64,000 bases of DNA from Arthrobacter sp. P2b (GTDB lineage Bacteria; Actinomycetota; Actinomycetes; Actinomycetales; Micrococcaceae), in NCBI RefSeq assembly GCF_900168295.1, contig NZ_FVZL01000011.1, positions 1-64,000 on the forward strand, in the 5' to 3' direction. The position numbers and the translations under genes were made by a program. Position 1 is the stretch's first letter, and each line of letters opens with the position of its first letter. This document shows, piece by piece, positions 63,624 to 64,000 of this stretch. Under the pieces are notes generated by a model. That model ran no database searches, had not been told where the DNA came from, and saw only the letters and a list, made by a program, of their open reading frames with translations.

Positions 63624-64000
63624 GCAGCGCGTCCGTCCGCGGGATGGTCCGCTCCCCGTTCGTCCTGGTGGTGGGTGTGGTGCTCACCTGGTTCATCGCC
63701 GCGTTCCTGGTATGGCCCAACGTCAACGTCCTGATGGCCACGTTCTTTCCGGACGGCAGCTTTTCCGGGCGGGCGGCCGAAAAGCTCTTCTCGTCCCAGC
63801 GGGCCATGAAGGCGCTGGGCAACAGCTTCCTGCTGGCAGTGGCCCTGTCCATCACGGTCAACCTGGTGGGCATCTTCATCGTCCTGGTGACGCATTACTT
63901 CCGGATCCGGGGCTCGCGGATCCTGTTCCTCGGCTACGCCTCCACCTTCATCTACGGCGGCATCGTGCTGGCCGCGGGGTACAAGTTCATCTATGGGGAC
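63620..64000 (+). CDS. ABC importer permease, N-terminal part
   Basis: 127 residues, cut by the window end. Three helices visible, with the FLLAVALSITVNLVGIFIVLVTHYF stretch. Member of the inner-membrane component family with the Fbp/PhnU type layout. Confidence 0.85.
   Translation, partial: MSSASVRGMVRSPFVLVVGVVLTWFIAAFLVWPNVNVLMATFFPDGSFSGRAAEKLFSSQRAMKALGNSFLLAVALSITVNLVGIFIVLVTHYFRIRGSRILFLGYASTFIYGGIVLAAGYKFIYGD

Overview
The window reads as an ordinary chromosomal stretch of a high-GC Gram-positive actinobacterium. Arthrobacter or Pseudarthrobacter is the best guess, judged from codon use, gene content and protein style rather than from any database search. Genes are dense on both strands. 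I see no rRNA, tRNA, CRISPR array, insertion sequence, integrase or prophage module. The first gene (amino-acid permease) and the last (ABC permease) are cut by the window ends.

Layout. 1-5.9 kb: permease tail, secreted gamma-glutamyltransferase, universal stress protein, a GNAT-AAA ATPase fusion and an LtrA membrane protein. 5.8-11.1 kb: a stand-alone HD hydrolase of RelA/SpoT type, a tiny HTH protein with duplicated operators over its promoter, glutamyl-Q tRNA(Asp) synthetase, two Lrp/AsnC regulators, a LysE exporter and small proteins of unknown role. 11.1-13.9 kb: a DUF1980/UPF0718 permease pair plus small genes. 14-21.6 kb: malic enzyme and a TetR gene with matching palindromes on both sides, three MFS transporters and an RraA-like protein. 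21.6-25.4 kb: a four-gene siderophore ABC importer behind a DtxR/IdeR-like box. 25.5-31.5 kb: a mannitol PTS block (mtlD, mtlA as IICBA, a TetR regulator, enzyme I). 31.5-36.4 kb: alpha/beta hydrolase, HTH protein, a PucR regulator divergent from alanine dehydrogenase, and an oxidoreductase. 36.5-43.1 kb: a dipeptide/oligopeptide ABC operon trailed by a reduced PAP2-like gene. 43.5-48.7 kb: a TetR/FMN-reductase pair, a GerMN lipoprotein, an aminotransferase, a small universal stress protein and a second PAP2-like protein. 48.7-53.7 kb: a branched-chain (or pyruvate-type) 2-oxoacid dehydrogenase operon (E1alpha, E1beta, E2) next to an aromatic/histidinol-phosphate-type aminotransferase. 53.8-64 kb: holin-like membrane protein, a WXG100-like/serine-hydrolase pair, purB, a histidine phosphatase, a Ser/Thr kinase operon with a MarR gene, GNAT, acyl-CoA thioesterase, and the start of an iron- or phosphonate-type ABC importer.

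The common theme is uptake and catabolism (peptides, mannitol, iron, sugars, amino acids) with many local one-component regulators. The most notable non-coding signal is a set of near-perfect palindromes beside those regulators; several overlap plausible promoters. No obviously new multi-gene system stands out. The best candidates for undescribed biology are the GNAT-AAA fusion, the HTH gene with two operator copies, the WXG100-like/hydrolase pair, the kinase/79-residue pair under a 19-bp palindrome, and a 63-nt orphan hairpin upstream of gluQ.
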